Shown here: positions 1-10,400 of the stretch, in pieces
Layout of the letters: each line of letters begins with the position of its first letter
Numbering within the stretch: position 1 is the first letter of the stretch
Assembly: GCA_029168955.1 (NCBI GenBank)
Contig: JAPDOI010000420.1
Coordinates: 387,001-451,000 of the forward strand
Direction of reading: 5' to 3'
DNA: 64,000 nucleotides
Origin: Aplectana chamaeleonis
Taxonomy: Eukaryota; Nematoda; Chromadorea; Rhabditida; Cosmocercidae
Notes under the pieces: model-generated
What the model saw: only the letters and a program-made list of their open reading frames with translations
Database searches by the model: none
Told to the model about the DNA's origin: nothing
Made by a program: the position numbers and the translations under genes

Positions 1-1054
1 TTAACGCCCTAAGAAGATTCGTTGCCAGAAGAGGCACTCAGAGAGCATAACCTGCGACAACGCCCCGTCATTCAAGCTCGGCCAAGATATACTTGCGGAA
101 GCTTACAAGGAATGGATGGAAAACAGTGAACTAAAGCGATTTGGTATGCAAAAGGAATCGAGTGGAAGTATATCACGCCGTACGCCCCTTGGAAAGGCGG
201 ATTTTACGAAAGGCTAATTCAATCCGTGAAGAACGCCATGTACAAAGCCGTCGGACGCAAAAGTTAAACTTCGAAACCACTACGACACTTCTAACCGAAA
301 TTGAAGCCTGTCTTAACAGCCGTCCTTTGACGTACGTTGAAGCGGACAGGGAGGAAGAATCACCTACAATTAGGCCCATAGACTTCATTCAAAAAGATAT
401 TTGTCTAACCTACCCAAGTTGGAACTGCAAAATGAAGCTACGCAGCAGGATCCTGACTACCGCCCGCCCGAGGATCTCATTCTCCTACGAACGAGATATC
501 AAGCAGTGGAAGCTTTGGAAAGCTCTTATCAGTTGACAAGAAAATTCTGAAAGGTGTGGCAATCGAACTACCTGACAGAACTGAGAGCATTTCACCAAAA
601 ATCTCTTAAACAAGGAAAGTCAACTTCGAAAAGGCCAAAGATCGGACAAGTCGTTTTTTTGATGGACCCCAACCTACCGAGAAATGCATGGAGTATGGGA
701 AGAATTACAGCAATCAACTCGACCAGCGAAGTTGAGCTCAGATCAACAAAAGGAAGAGTAATAAGAAGACCGATCAACCTCCTCATACCACTCGAGTTGG
801 AAGAAGGTCGGCAAGACGATGCTCTTCTGACTTCAACGGAGTGCAAACCTCCACCACGATACAACTTGAGAAAAAGATCTCGATCGGAGCGATCGGGAAA
901 CAGCTCCCAACCAACAGAGGACAATGGTGCGCGAGAAGTTGCGAAGAAAGATTGCGTACCCATCAAAGTCCCGCCCGGAGTATCGCGACTATCGCGAGAA
1001 CAACAAGGAGAAGACCTAGGGGAGACCGGGCAAGACCGGGCTCCTTCACAATGA
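1..1054 (+). pseudogene. BEL/Pao pol fragment: integrase core and C-terminal domain, frameshifted
   Basis: The retroelement integrase inserts the cDNA copy into host DNA through a D,D-E active site. Visible pieces in order are CDNAPSF (about 53-73, with one catalytic Asp), ITPYAPWKGGFYERLI (about 172-220, with the catalytic Glu), LLTEIEACLNSRPLTY (about 286-333), and the proline-rich C-terminal stretch PKIGQVVFLMDP to YNLRKRS (about 632-880). This order is typical of BEL/Pao integrase followed by its DUF5641-like tail. Reading the pieces together needs at least five frame changes, near 40, 158, 263, 418 and 552, so no intact protein can be made. The last open frame ends at a stop at 1052-1054, about 30 bp before the LTR, as expected for the pol terminus. 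The family call is secure; the exact subfamily is not. Confidence 0.8.
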
Positions 1055-1085
1055 AGCGATATCACGGAAGAACAAACAACTTGAA

Positions 1086-1243
1086 TGTGATACTGTGATC
1101 ATTTATGTTTTGTTATTGTGTGATATGATAATGAACGCTACCCTATAAAAGGGTTAGCTCGGTGTGCATACTTCACTTGTGAATAAATCGCTTCCCCTCG
1201 ACGGCCTCGATACAGCAGCAAAGCCCAGAAGCGGGCTTCTACA
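1086..1243 (+). repeat. Putative 3' LTR of the BEL/Pao element
   Basis: A 158-bp segment starts TGTGATACTG and ends CTTCTACA, matching the TG...CA rule. It begins just after the pol stop. It contains a TATA box and a polyadenylation signal in LTR order. The boundaries are inferred because the 5' LTR is absent. Confidence 0.5.
1144..1187 (+). promoter_or_regulatory. LTR TATA box and AATAAA polyadenylation signal
   Basis: TATAAAA lies at 1144-1150 and AATAAA at 1182-1187. This is the spacing seen in compact BEL LTRs where the R region is very short. Confidence 0.5.
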
Positions 1244-1342
1244 ATATAAGTATTGAAGACGAAACGCCAGATTCCATTGAAGAAAAACGCGTTAATAAAA
1301 ACTTCAAAATTATGCATCAACCCAATAGATTTTCTTGGTTAA

Positions 1343-1803
1343 AGGCAGCATAAACGCTCGCAAATTTGTTGGAGTTAACTACGAAAATAGGTATGGCCCA
1401 GAGTATAACGCCTACGCATTTTTAAGCGTCAACAAGGAAACAATGCCACTACACGAGTCAGAACCTGGCCCCGCCCTGTATTTCTCCGCCCCACATATTT
1501 GCATCTTCCTCTAGAACAGGTGTGGTGGGCCATTCCCATCATCATCGACGTTTGTGAGTGCAACATTAAGTACAATAAGTGATCCACGTACATCGGCGAC
1601 GGTGGGAATAGCCCAGTACCCCCGTTTTGGAGGAGGACGGTAAATACAGGTGGCGGAGAAATACAGGGCGGGATCAACTTCTCACTCGTGTAGCGGAGTT
1701 GCAGGTCGATTTTGACGCTCCAGAATGCATAGGAGTTGTAATCGGGCCTACCATTCTCTTTTCGTTGTTCTCTCAACAACATTTAAACACGTGTATGCTG
1801 CCT
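1343..1803. mobile_element. MITE family A, copy 1 (foldback, TTAA-flanked)
   Basis: A 461-bp element has inverted ends AGGCAGCATAAACGCTCG and its complement at the right. It is flanked by TTAA (1339-1342) and TTGA (1804-1807), a mutated TTAA. The two halves are roughly complementary throughout, including the segment around CCCGCCCTGTATTT. It carries no coding capacity. Other copies lie at 54720-55182 and, split, at 53149-56198. Confidence 0.75.
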
Positions 1804-1807
1804 TTGA

Positions 1808-2134
1808 AAAAACCTCGTGATTCGCGATTGGAAAGCCAGCCGTGCTGTGCCGCTGCAACTAGTTTGTGAATTGCCCCAAACCTCATCTCCGCCCCAACCT
1901 CCACCTTTTGCTTAGTTCCAATTTAATGGGGCCATATATATACTTTCACGATAAAAACCTTTTTGTTTACGAACCATGCAGGTGGGTAATAATGCGTTCT
2001 GAAACAGTGTCATTTCGTTGGAAGCAATATATGCCTGAAGCGCATGCATGCGTACTGACAGCGGTCGGATCTCTAAAAAAAAGTTTCGGACTGAGCGAGC
2101 GATAAAATCGGGCATACCACGTGTGAATGCGTAT
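1808..2134. other. No gene recognised
   Basis: Anonymous sequence between the MITE and the minisatellite. The short open frames show no recognisable domain. Confidence 0.5.
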
Positions 2135-2935
2135 TAACAGTGGCCAATCCTGTGTGCGACATTTATGCCGTTCCTACCGCGAGGCAATGCGTAACGAGCG
2201 CGTGTAGATGCGTGCCGACCGCTTTTAGAATTTGGAAAGCGTTCGTACCGACCGCGCGGCAGTATGTATCGACCACGTGGCAATGCGTAGTGATTGCGTG
2301 GCATTGTATACTGACTGCGTGACAATGTGTACCGACCGCGTGGAAAGACGTATCGATTGCGCGGCGAAGCGTGCTAATCGCGTGTCAGTGCGTACCGACC
2401 GCGTGGCAGTATGTATCGACCGCGTGTTAATGCGTACTGATTGCGTGGTGTTGTGTACTGACCCCGTGACAATGAGTGCCGACAGCGTGGGAAGACGTAC
2501 CAACCGCGTGGCAATGCGTACCGACCGCGCGGCGATACGTACTAACCGCGTGGCTGTGCGTACGGACCGTGCGACAATACGTTCCGACCGCGTGGCAGTA
2601 TTAATCGACCGCTGTGGCAGTATGTATCGACCGCGTGGCAATGCGTACTGACCGCGTGGCGAGACGTTCCGACCGACGTGGCAGTTTGTATCGACCGCGT
2701 CTCATTGCGTACCAACCGCAAGGCAATGCGTACTGATCGCGTGACAATGTGTACTGATCGCGGGTCACTGCGTACTAACCGCGTGGCAGTTAGTACCAAC
2801 CACGTGGCAAGGCGTACCGACCGCGCGGCAATGCGTACTAACCGCGTGGTATTCCGTACTGGCCGCGTGACGGTGCGTAACGACCGCGCTAATTTGCGTG
2901 GCGACCGCGTGCAAATTGCGTTCCAAACGTCGCCC
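2135..2935. repeat. 21-bp minisatellite, about 38 degenerate copies
   Basis: The unit approximates CGCGTGGCAATGCGTACCGAC. Because 21 is a multiple of three, long frames stay open on both strands and read as heptads such as RVAMRTD on plus and SVRTATR on minus. Individual copies differ by a few bases and a few carry a 1-bp insertion (near 2612 and 2674), which breaks the frames. No start context, splice sites or flanking coding sequence suggests a gene. Confidence 0.85.
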
Positions 2936-3109
2936 ATCCCGCTGTCGGTACGCAACTTGTACTCGGTCAGTACGGAACATGTCCGCGGTTGGCCCACCCC
3001 ATTGTCTGAGTATTTATTCTTCCTTCGGCTTTCAAGTTTCCCTCTATCTCAAGTTTGGTGTTATAGGCCTGCAGCTGGGAACTGAGTTGTCTCCGCCTGT
3101 CATCTACAC

Positions 3110-3593
3110 TACAATACCGCTCGTAGGATTTGGTCAGAAAGCGAGCGAAGTCGGGTTTTAGCGTCTTTTTCGTCTTTTCTGTATAACTCGCTTCAAAGTC
3201 AACTTTGAGCGAAACTAGGGAGATATTCGTGATCCTCGCGTTGAGGGCTAGCCAATGGTTAGCCCATTGTGTTGATTACGTTGAATACTACAGAAGTTAC
3301 GTAATCACCCAGGTTTGTGATTACGGTACCGTGATGGATGGTGCGCTACCGTCTCCGCCTGCGTTTCCCTGTGTCTACCGTATATAGAGAGCTGGTTGAT
3401 TGCGAAATTTCCATGGTTCTCAACGAAATCCTCACAATAGCTAAACCATTGGATAGCCCTCCACGCCTGGATTATGAATATCTCCCTAGTTTCGCTCAAA
3501 TTTGACATTGAAGCGAGTTATACAAAAAGACGAAAAAGACGCGAAAACCCGACCTCGCTTGATTTCTGACCAAATCCTATGAGCGGTATTGTA
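3110..3593. mobile_element. Foldback element, 484 bp
   Basis: Long imperfect inverted arms start TACAATACCGCTCGTAGG on the left and end with the complement at 3593. Both arms contain TAACTCGCTTCAA and its complement. A diverged relative lies at 58136-58576. Confidence 0.75.
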
Positions 3594-3989
3594 ATTAACC
3601 CCTGAAATTTGGAATTGTCTTAGGATACATCACCCAGATACCTAACAGCGGTCGGAGGACAGTATGCATCCTAGGATGCCGCGTGGGTAGGGTCGCTTTC
3701 ATTGCAGCTTGAGTATGAAACGGATAACTATGGATTTATTTCCCGTACCAAGAAACACTGAATGGTTCCAAGCCTCTATCACTACTTGGGTTTTTGCCTT
3801 ACTGCCCCCACAACCTTTGATGGCTCCTGACTTTGTCTAGTGACGCCTTTTCGATTATTCTCTAATTTGAACCATGGCCTTGTGGTCGGCAGTTGAACCG
3901 TTGCGCTAAGACTTGGTTTGTTTTTGTATACATTTTCATGGCTCTAACTAGCTACTTTGTGGCTTATGAGCACGTCGGCAACGACGTAT
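3594..3989. other. No gene recognised
   Basis: Anonymous sequence without a recognisable frame or repeat. Confidence 0.5.
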
Positions 3990-3991
3990 AA

Positions 3992-4022
<31 letters not shown>

Positions 4023-4027
4023 ACAAA

Positions 4028-4114
<87 letters not shown>

Positions 4115-4145
4115 CTAAATAAATAAATAAATAAATAAGTAAGTA
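3990..4145. repeat. (AAAT)n microsatellite
   Basis: About 155 bp of AAAT repeats with a few single-base changes, such as AAAC near 4021 and CTAAAT near 4113. Confidence 0.95.
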
Positions 4146-4254
4146 ATTGCCCAGAAAACATACATCATCTTTTGGGGTTGGTCATGCGAGGTTCCCTAGT
4201 TAGCTAACTGCAGCGTCCTATAGTGAAGCCGCTGCGATCGCAGCTGCACACGGA

Positions 4255-4511
4255 AAAACCTAGAGTTCAAGTCGCGGCGTTGCTTGCAGCGACGAACAGT
4301 TCTGGGTGATGCAACATCGATCACATTCAGCAGCGGGGGTGACCGACGCTGCGTGAAGGGCGACGAGGGGGCACCACAGAGTGTTTCAATGCCGCGAAGG
4401 TCCTGCGTCACTACCGACGCCGCGAAGATAATGTTCAGAAACATTTTTGTCACCGCGTCAAGTTTGACGCTCGTCGACCACTCGCCGGTCGCTGCAACTC
4501 TGCAAACCCCT
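4255..4511 (-). mobile_element. Small TIR element family K, copy 1
   Basis: This matches the reverse complement of 50545-50818 over most of its length, including the GTCGACCACTCGCCGGTCGC segment and a right end reading AACTCTGCAAACCCCT. The left terminus is eroded. No coding capacity. Confidence 0.6.
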
Positions 4512-5614
4512 TGAGCGAGCGTCGAGCATATTTCGATTTGCAACCTCCATCTGCAGGAATGCCGCCAACGAAACAACAGCAGCTTAGTCCTTTTTTGGAT
4601 TTCTTCTTCTTCGATTCTCGATGTTTCTATTTAGGCGAGCTCAACACAAGCTGCGACTAAGTAAAAACGAAGCCAAAACGCGGGCAGTATCGCTACGACT
4701 TGTCAATAAACGCCGTCCTTCAGTCTCTGGCAAGTTAGAAGCGTTCTTTTTAGGCCCTTTATCTCAAGTTTGGTATTTCCTAATTCAAAGGGCGTTTGTA
4801 CACTTGTCCCTGTGTTCAACGTTGCGATCCTGTTAAAACAAGTCAAATGACGCGAGAAACGAGTTTCACAAAAAGCGGTTGTTACGTTGATGACAATGTT
4901 CACGATTTAAAAAAACCGTATATTAGTTTTCGCTGTTTTGCCTATGTAAGTCAATGAAGTAAGGGATAGACGCGAAAAGCTAAATTGCAGAAAAAAAAAC
5001 TATTCAAAACAGCTTCTAAAATATTCAACCACGCCTATTCTGGGTGTTTGGTGCAAATCGAAAATTCGAAATCCAAACGTCGGAAATGGTTTCGCGCTTC
5101 CAATTTCATAGATTGAAGACTTTGTTTAGTGTTTCTTCAACCAGCAATCCTCCAAATATATTAAGGTTTTGATGCACATGTTTGGATGTTAAAAGCATTC
5201 AAGATTGAGAGTATTCAAAATTTGGGCAACTGTTCCTTTGAATAGACAGCTTTTCAATGACATGGGCGGGGTTATCCGATGGGTTGGCCGGTCTACGGGG
5301 ATTTCGCCCACTTACTCTCCGTTTTTCGTCCTTTTGCCCTCCTTACCCTTTCCAAAAGAATCCTAAGCTTACGTTCAGGCAGAAAAGGTGAAACTTTTTG
5401 ACCTTTTTTACATCCTTCAACTAAAAAGGTATATTGTCTATACGGAGCGAGATTTCCCTCTGCTGTTGCAAGCACGCAACCTGAAGAAAATCGTGCCGGT
5501 CCCCGTTGTCTCAGCTCGACCGTACCGCAACAGCGGCTGTCCGCAGTTGCAGTCCAGGATTTTACTCTGATATTGACAGAACATGAAAAATTTTTCAATA
5601 AATCTGAAATTTAC
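4512..5614. other. Non-coding stretch downstream of the receptor exons
   Basis: I looked here on the minus strand for the next receptor exon, which should start with phase 2 and encode the residue after ER and then TM4. No acceptor gives an open, hydrophobic continuation. The minus frame at 5293-5598 is open but has no membrane segment. Otherwise anonymous A+T-rich sequence. Confidence 0.5.
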
Positions 5615-5766
5615 CGCTCAACAGTGAGCATAAATGCGCAATATAGGCCAGCGACGAGGAATGTATTAATGAAAGCTGCCTCAATATAGGTGGAATAGAG
5701 CATTAACAAATAGTTTTTATTTGCAGGAGCAAGAATGAAATGCAACAATATGGCCGAAAGTGAGAT
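5615..5766 (-). CDS. Receptor exon: second half of TM2, loop 1, TM3 and E/DRY-like motif
   Basis: 152 nt, entering in phase 0 after CTGTTTCAG and leaving in phase 2 at GAGCG|GTAAAT. It encodes ISLSAILLHFILA, a short loop, then INTFLVAGLYCAFMLTVER. The exit phase means the next exon supplies the last base of the Arg codon. Confidence 0.8.
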
Positions 5767-6911
5767 CTGAAACAGTTTGGCACATATTGAACGAATTCAA
5801 AGATTTCAAAACACAATCGTGTTCGAGGCTGACCGAGCTGCGGACAACGCGAGCGGTCTTGTTCCGGCATGCATCAAGTAATAAATTCGCAAAGTGTGTA
5901 AGTAGGTAGAAGGGCGCTCAGCTGACATGGGTCCATGACATTGCTCACCCGCGTGCGTACAAGTCGCGTTCCGATGAGTGTCGTGCGTGCGGCGGGACGC
6001 TGAAAACTCGCCACCATTTGGAAGAATCTTCAGCCCTCCATACGAGTGAATGGCTATCAATTAAGACAGGAATTATACTCAGGAAAGCTAGTGGCGCTCC
6101 AGAACATGCCAGTTTATCTGGTTCCATTATGCGGCTTCACCTAAAAGTGGGGATGTCGCGTTTCCGACCGTCTCGTTGCGCGCGACGCTCCACCAACAGC
6201 GACGCAGCACGCACGGGTGAGCAATGTCCGTCTCCCAGCTGACATACTCCGCTCCTGCACTAAGAAATTAGATGCTGCGTGGCGCAAAGCGACTCCTCGC
6301 GCAGTCCGCAGTTTAGCGGCCATCTTCGGACCCAACTGTGGATCATAGCGTATAGCACTTACCAGATCGAAAAACGCTAACGAACGTATATACATAAATG
6401 GAACCGTCTGAAGTGATGGACTTTGTAATGTGCGCAAGTTAAGAATATTACCCATAACACCAACCAAACAAAATATTATCTGAATCAAAAAGTTTTTGAA
6501 TGATAAATACATGTTCATACTTCATCGCACACAGAGAACCTTGCGATTGATGACGGAACACAGAGGCAGCAAGATTGAAGTATGAACATAGATATGTACG
6601 TACCATACATATCAACTGTCTCCATAAAAGATCGAGCCGCAACGCAGCGATTGGACTCGAAACATTCTATCGATAGATATAATGCCCACACTTACAAGCG
6701 TGTCGCGCAGCCGCGTTGTGGACCAGTCTTACAGTGAGACAAACGATACATACGTGAATATTAAAAAAAAAAACATGTGTGGCCGTTTCTGAAGGATTAC
6801 CTGTAAAATCGTGAACGTGTTCTTCATGTGAGCCATTTGCAAAGCGAACTCCTCCGTGATATTGGAGAGCGACGCTTCTGGATTGCAGAATGCGTGCATA
6901 TTAAGGAACAC
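5615..6911 (-). CDS. Rhodopsin-like G-protein-coupled receptor, partial (N-terminal tail to TM3)
   Basis: This encodes part of a seven-helix plasma-membrane receptor that would signal through G proteins; the ligand is unknown, with a peptide a reasonable guess. Three exons join in frame: 6801-6911, 6363-6479 and 5615-5766, read on the minus strand. All acceptors end in TTCAG or TTTCAG, and the donors are GTAATC, GTAAGT and GTAAAT. The spliced product has an extracellular N-glycosylation site NIT, TM1 with the hallmark GN pair (GVMGNILNL), a loop, TM2 (YIRSLAFFDLISLSAILL), and TM3 ending in TVER, the equivalent of the DRY motif. The conserved Cys at the top of TM3 is not evident. The initiator exon and TM4 to TM7 are missing from the visible sequence. 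They may lie beyond long introns, outside the window, or be lost. I cannot name the receptor subfamily. Confidence 0.75.
5820..6330. mobile_element. Foldback element filling a receptor intron
   Basis: Left arm 5820-6000 and right arm 6160-6330 are complementary. Examples are CAGCTGACATGGG...CATTGCTCACCCGCGTGCG on the left against CGCACGGGTGAGCAATG...CAGCTGACA on the right. The GCGGACAACGCGAG and CGCGCAGTCCGC segments also pair. It occupies about 510 of the 596 bp of the intron 5767-6362, leaving only about 30-50 bp of original sequence at each splice site. Confidence 0.7.
6363..6479 (-). CDS. Receptor exon: TM1 and first half of TM2
   Basis: 117 nt, 39 codons, phase 0 at both ends. It is bounded by TTTTTGATTCAG before and GTAAGTGC after. 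It encodes IIFCLVGVMGNILNL, then the polar loop and VPFMYIRSLAFFDL. The GN pair in TM1 and the D in TM2 are class A receptor landmarks. Confidence 0.8.
6801..6911 (-). CDS. Receptor exon: extracellular tail and start of TM1
   Basis: 111 nt, 37 codons, phase 0 at both ends. It starts after CATTTTCAG and ends at CAG|GTAATC. It contains the glycosylation sequon NIT. It does not begin with a natural start, because an acceptor lies immediately before its first codon, so at least one upstream exon is implied. Confidence 0.7.
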
Positions 6912-7438
6912 CTGAAAATGAGTATTTTCATTCGAGTACTCAAAAAAATGCCATAGGAAATGTATCCTCCGACTCGGAGCAAAATTCACTCCGTTCCTTC
7001 GCTCGTGCGCGAGTATGGAGCGAGGGGAGAGGCAGCGAGAGGTTGTGTGGGGTGCAGAAGCAGCACACGCGCGCTCACGCACGCAATGCGCCCAAGTATA
7101 GTTTGCTCTACAACACTTGGCGATAGTGTAGGGTGAATAGAAGCCAAACATTACTGCGTGATTTCGTCATGGGCCTGCATGCGTGCTGAACGGATCAGTC
7201 TGTCAGCTTTAAAAAATAGATACTGAGGAATAAATTAATGAAACAGATATAATAAAAGCCAAATTAAAGAGAAATAGGTAAGCCAGATAATTGGTATGAA
7301 TGAAACGAACAAAAAGGATTTACCGAGCAGGATTAAAATGAAGGAAAAGACGCCAATGAGTATGTTGGATACAGCCGGCACGGATCGTCCTAACACTTTG
7401 TGTTCCTTATTGTGCATTGGCCCAAGGTATCAGACAAG
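6912..7438. other. Sequence upstream of receptor exons; no confident exon
   Basis: Positions 7010-7090 resemble a repeat also seen at 14104-14165 (GAGAGGCAGCGAGAG and CACGCACGCAATG). A minus-strand frame at 7324-7417 is hydrophobic and ends at a GTAAAT donor. Its phase (1) gives an immediate stop when joined to the exon at 6911, so it is not part of that transcript as drawn. Confidence 0.4.
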
Positions 7439-10400
7439 ATGGGATGAATGAATGAACGAGTGAATGAATGGATGATTGAATGAATGAATGAATGAATGAA
7501 TGAATGAATGAATGAATGAATGAATGAATGAATGAATGAATGAATGAATGAATGAATGAATGAATGAATGAATGAATGAATGAATGAATGAATGAACGAG
7601 TGAATGAATGAATGAATGAACGATTGAGTGAATGAATGAATGAATGAATGAATGTGAATGAAGAAATCAATAAATGAATAAATGAATGACTGAATGAATG
7701 AATGAATGAATGAATGAATGAATGAATGAATGGAATGGAATGAATGAATGAATGAATGGAATGGAATGAATGAATGGAATGGAATGAATGAATGAATGAA
7801 TGAATGGAATGAATGAATGAATGGAATGAATGAATGAATGGAATGAATGAATGAATGGAATGAATGGAATGGAATGGAATGAATGAATGAATGGAATGAA
7901 TGAATGGAATGAATGGAATGAATGAATGGAATGGAATGAATGAATGAATGAATGAATGAATGGAATGAATGAATGAATGGAATGAATGAATGGAATGAAT
8001 GGAATGAATGAATGGAATGAATGGAATGAATGAATGAATGAATGAACGAGTGAATGAATGGATGAATGATTGAATGAATGAATGAATGAATGAATGAATG
8101 AATGAATGAATGGAATGGAATGAATGAATGGAATGAATGAATGAATGAATGAATGGAATGAATGAATGAATGAATGAATGAATGGAATGAATGAATGAAT
8201 GAATGAATGAATGGAATGAATGGAATGAATGAATTGAATGAATGAATGAATTGAATGAATGGAATGAATGAATGGAATGAATGAATGAATGAATGAATGA
8301 ATGAATGAATGAATGAATGAATGAATGAATGGAATGAATGAATGAATGAATGAATGAATGGAATGAATGAATGAATGGAATGAATGGAATGAATGAATGA
8401 ATGAATGAATGAATGGAATGAATGAATGAATGGAATGAATGAATGAATGAATGAATGGAATGAATGAATGAATGGAATGAATGAATGAATGAATGGAATG
8501 AATGAATGGAATGAATGAATGGAATGGAATGAATGAATGAATGGAATGAATGAATGAATGAATGAATGGAATGGAATGGATGGAATGGAATGAATGAATG
8601 AATGAATGAATGGAATGAATGAATGAATGGAATGGAATGGAATGAATGAATGAATGGAATGAATGGAATGAATGAATGAATGAATGAATGAATGAATGAA
8701 CGAGAGTGAATGAATGGATGAATGAATGGAATGGAATGGAATGAATGAATGAATGAATGAATGGAATGAATGGAATGAATGAATGAATGAATGAATGGAA
8801 TGAATGGAATGGAATGGAATGAATGAATGGAATGAATGAATGGAATGGAATGAATGAATGGAATGAATGGAATGAATGAATGGAATGAATGAATGAATGG
8901 AATGAATGAATGAATGAATGGAATGAATGAATGAATGGAATGAATGGAATGAATGAATGAATGAATGGAATGAATGAATGGAATGAATGAATGAATGAAT
9001 GAATGAATGAATGAATGAATGGAATGAATGAATGAATGAATGAATGAATGAATGAATGGAATGAATGAATGAATGAATGAATGAATGAATGGAATGGAAT
9101 GGAATGAATGGAATGAATGGAATGAATGGAATGAATGAATGAATGGAATGAATGAATGAACGAGTGAATGAATGGATGAACGAGTGAATGAATGGATGAA
9201 TGAATGAATGAATGGAATGGAATGAATGAATGGAATGAATGAATGAATGAATGGAATGAATGAATGAATGGAATGAATGAATGAATGGAATGAATGGAAT
9301 GAATGAATGAATGGAATGAATGAATGGAATGAATGAATGGAATGAATGAATGAATGAATGAATGAATGAAATGAATGAATGAATGAATGAATGAACGAAT
9401 GAATGAATGAATGAATGAATGAATGGAATGAATGAATGAATGAATGAATGAATGAATGAATGAATGGAATGAATAGATGAAATGAATGAATGAATGAATG
9501 AATGGAATAGAGAATGGAATGAATGAATGAATGAATAGATGAATGGAATGGAATGAATGAATGAATGGAATGAATGGAATGAATGAATGAATGAATGAAT
9601 GAATGAATGAATGGAATGGAATGAATGAATGAATGAATGAATGAATGGAATAGATGAATGAATGAATGAATGAATGAATTAATGAATGAATGAATGAATG
9701 AATGAATGAATGGAATGAATGAATGGAATGAATGAATGAATGAATGAATGAATGAATGAATGAATGAATGAATGAATGAATGAATGGAATGAATGGAATG
9801 GAATGAATGAATGGAATGAATGAATGAATGAATGAATGAATGAATGAATGAATGAATGAATGAATGAATGAATGAATGAATGAATAGATGAATGAATGAA
9901 TGAATGAATGGAATGAATGGAATGAATGGAATGAATGAATGAATGAATGAATGAATGAATGAATGAATGAATGAATGAATGGAATGAATGAATGAACAGA
10001 TGGAATGGAATGAATGAATGAATGGAACGAGTGAATGGAATGGATGATTGAATGAATGAATGGAATGGAATGGAATGAATGGAATGGAATGAATGAATGA
10101 ATGAATGAATGAATGAATGGAATGAATGAATGAATGAATGAATGAATGGAATGGAATGAATGAACGAGTGAATGAATGGATGATTGAATGGAATGAATGA
10201 ATGGAATGAATGAATGAATGAATGAATGAATGAATGAATGAATGAATGAATGAATGAATGGAATGAATGAATGAATGGAATGAATGAATGAATGAATGAA
10301 TGAATGAATGAATGGAATGAATGAATGAATGAATGAATGAATGAATGAATGAATGGAATGAATGAATGGAATGAATGAATGAATGAATGAATGAATGAAT

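Larger units (their letters stand above)
1..1243 (+). mobile_element. 3' end of a BEL/Pao LTR retrotransposon (5' part outside the window)
   Basis: Decayed integrase and C-terminal pol sequence runs directly into a short LTR-like segment. Only the 3' third of the element lies in the window, so the matching 5' LTR and target duplication cannot be checked. Several frameshifts show it is an old, inactive copy. Confidence 0.8.

Noticed and set aside
3964..4161. Leu-Phe-Ile-Tyr repeat frame on minus
   Set aside because: Complement of the AAAT microsatellite.
7235..7417. Hydrophobic minus frame with a GTAAAT donor as the receptor's first exon
   Set aside because: Phase 1 at the donor gives a stop within four codons when joined to the exon at 6911. 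It might belong to another transcript, but nothing supports that.
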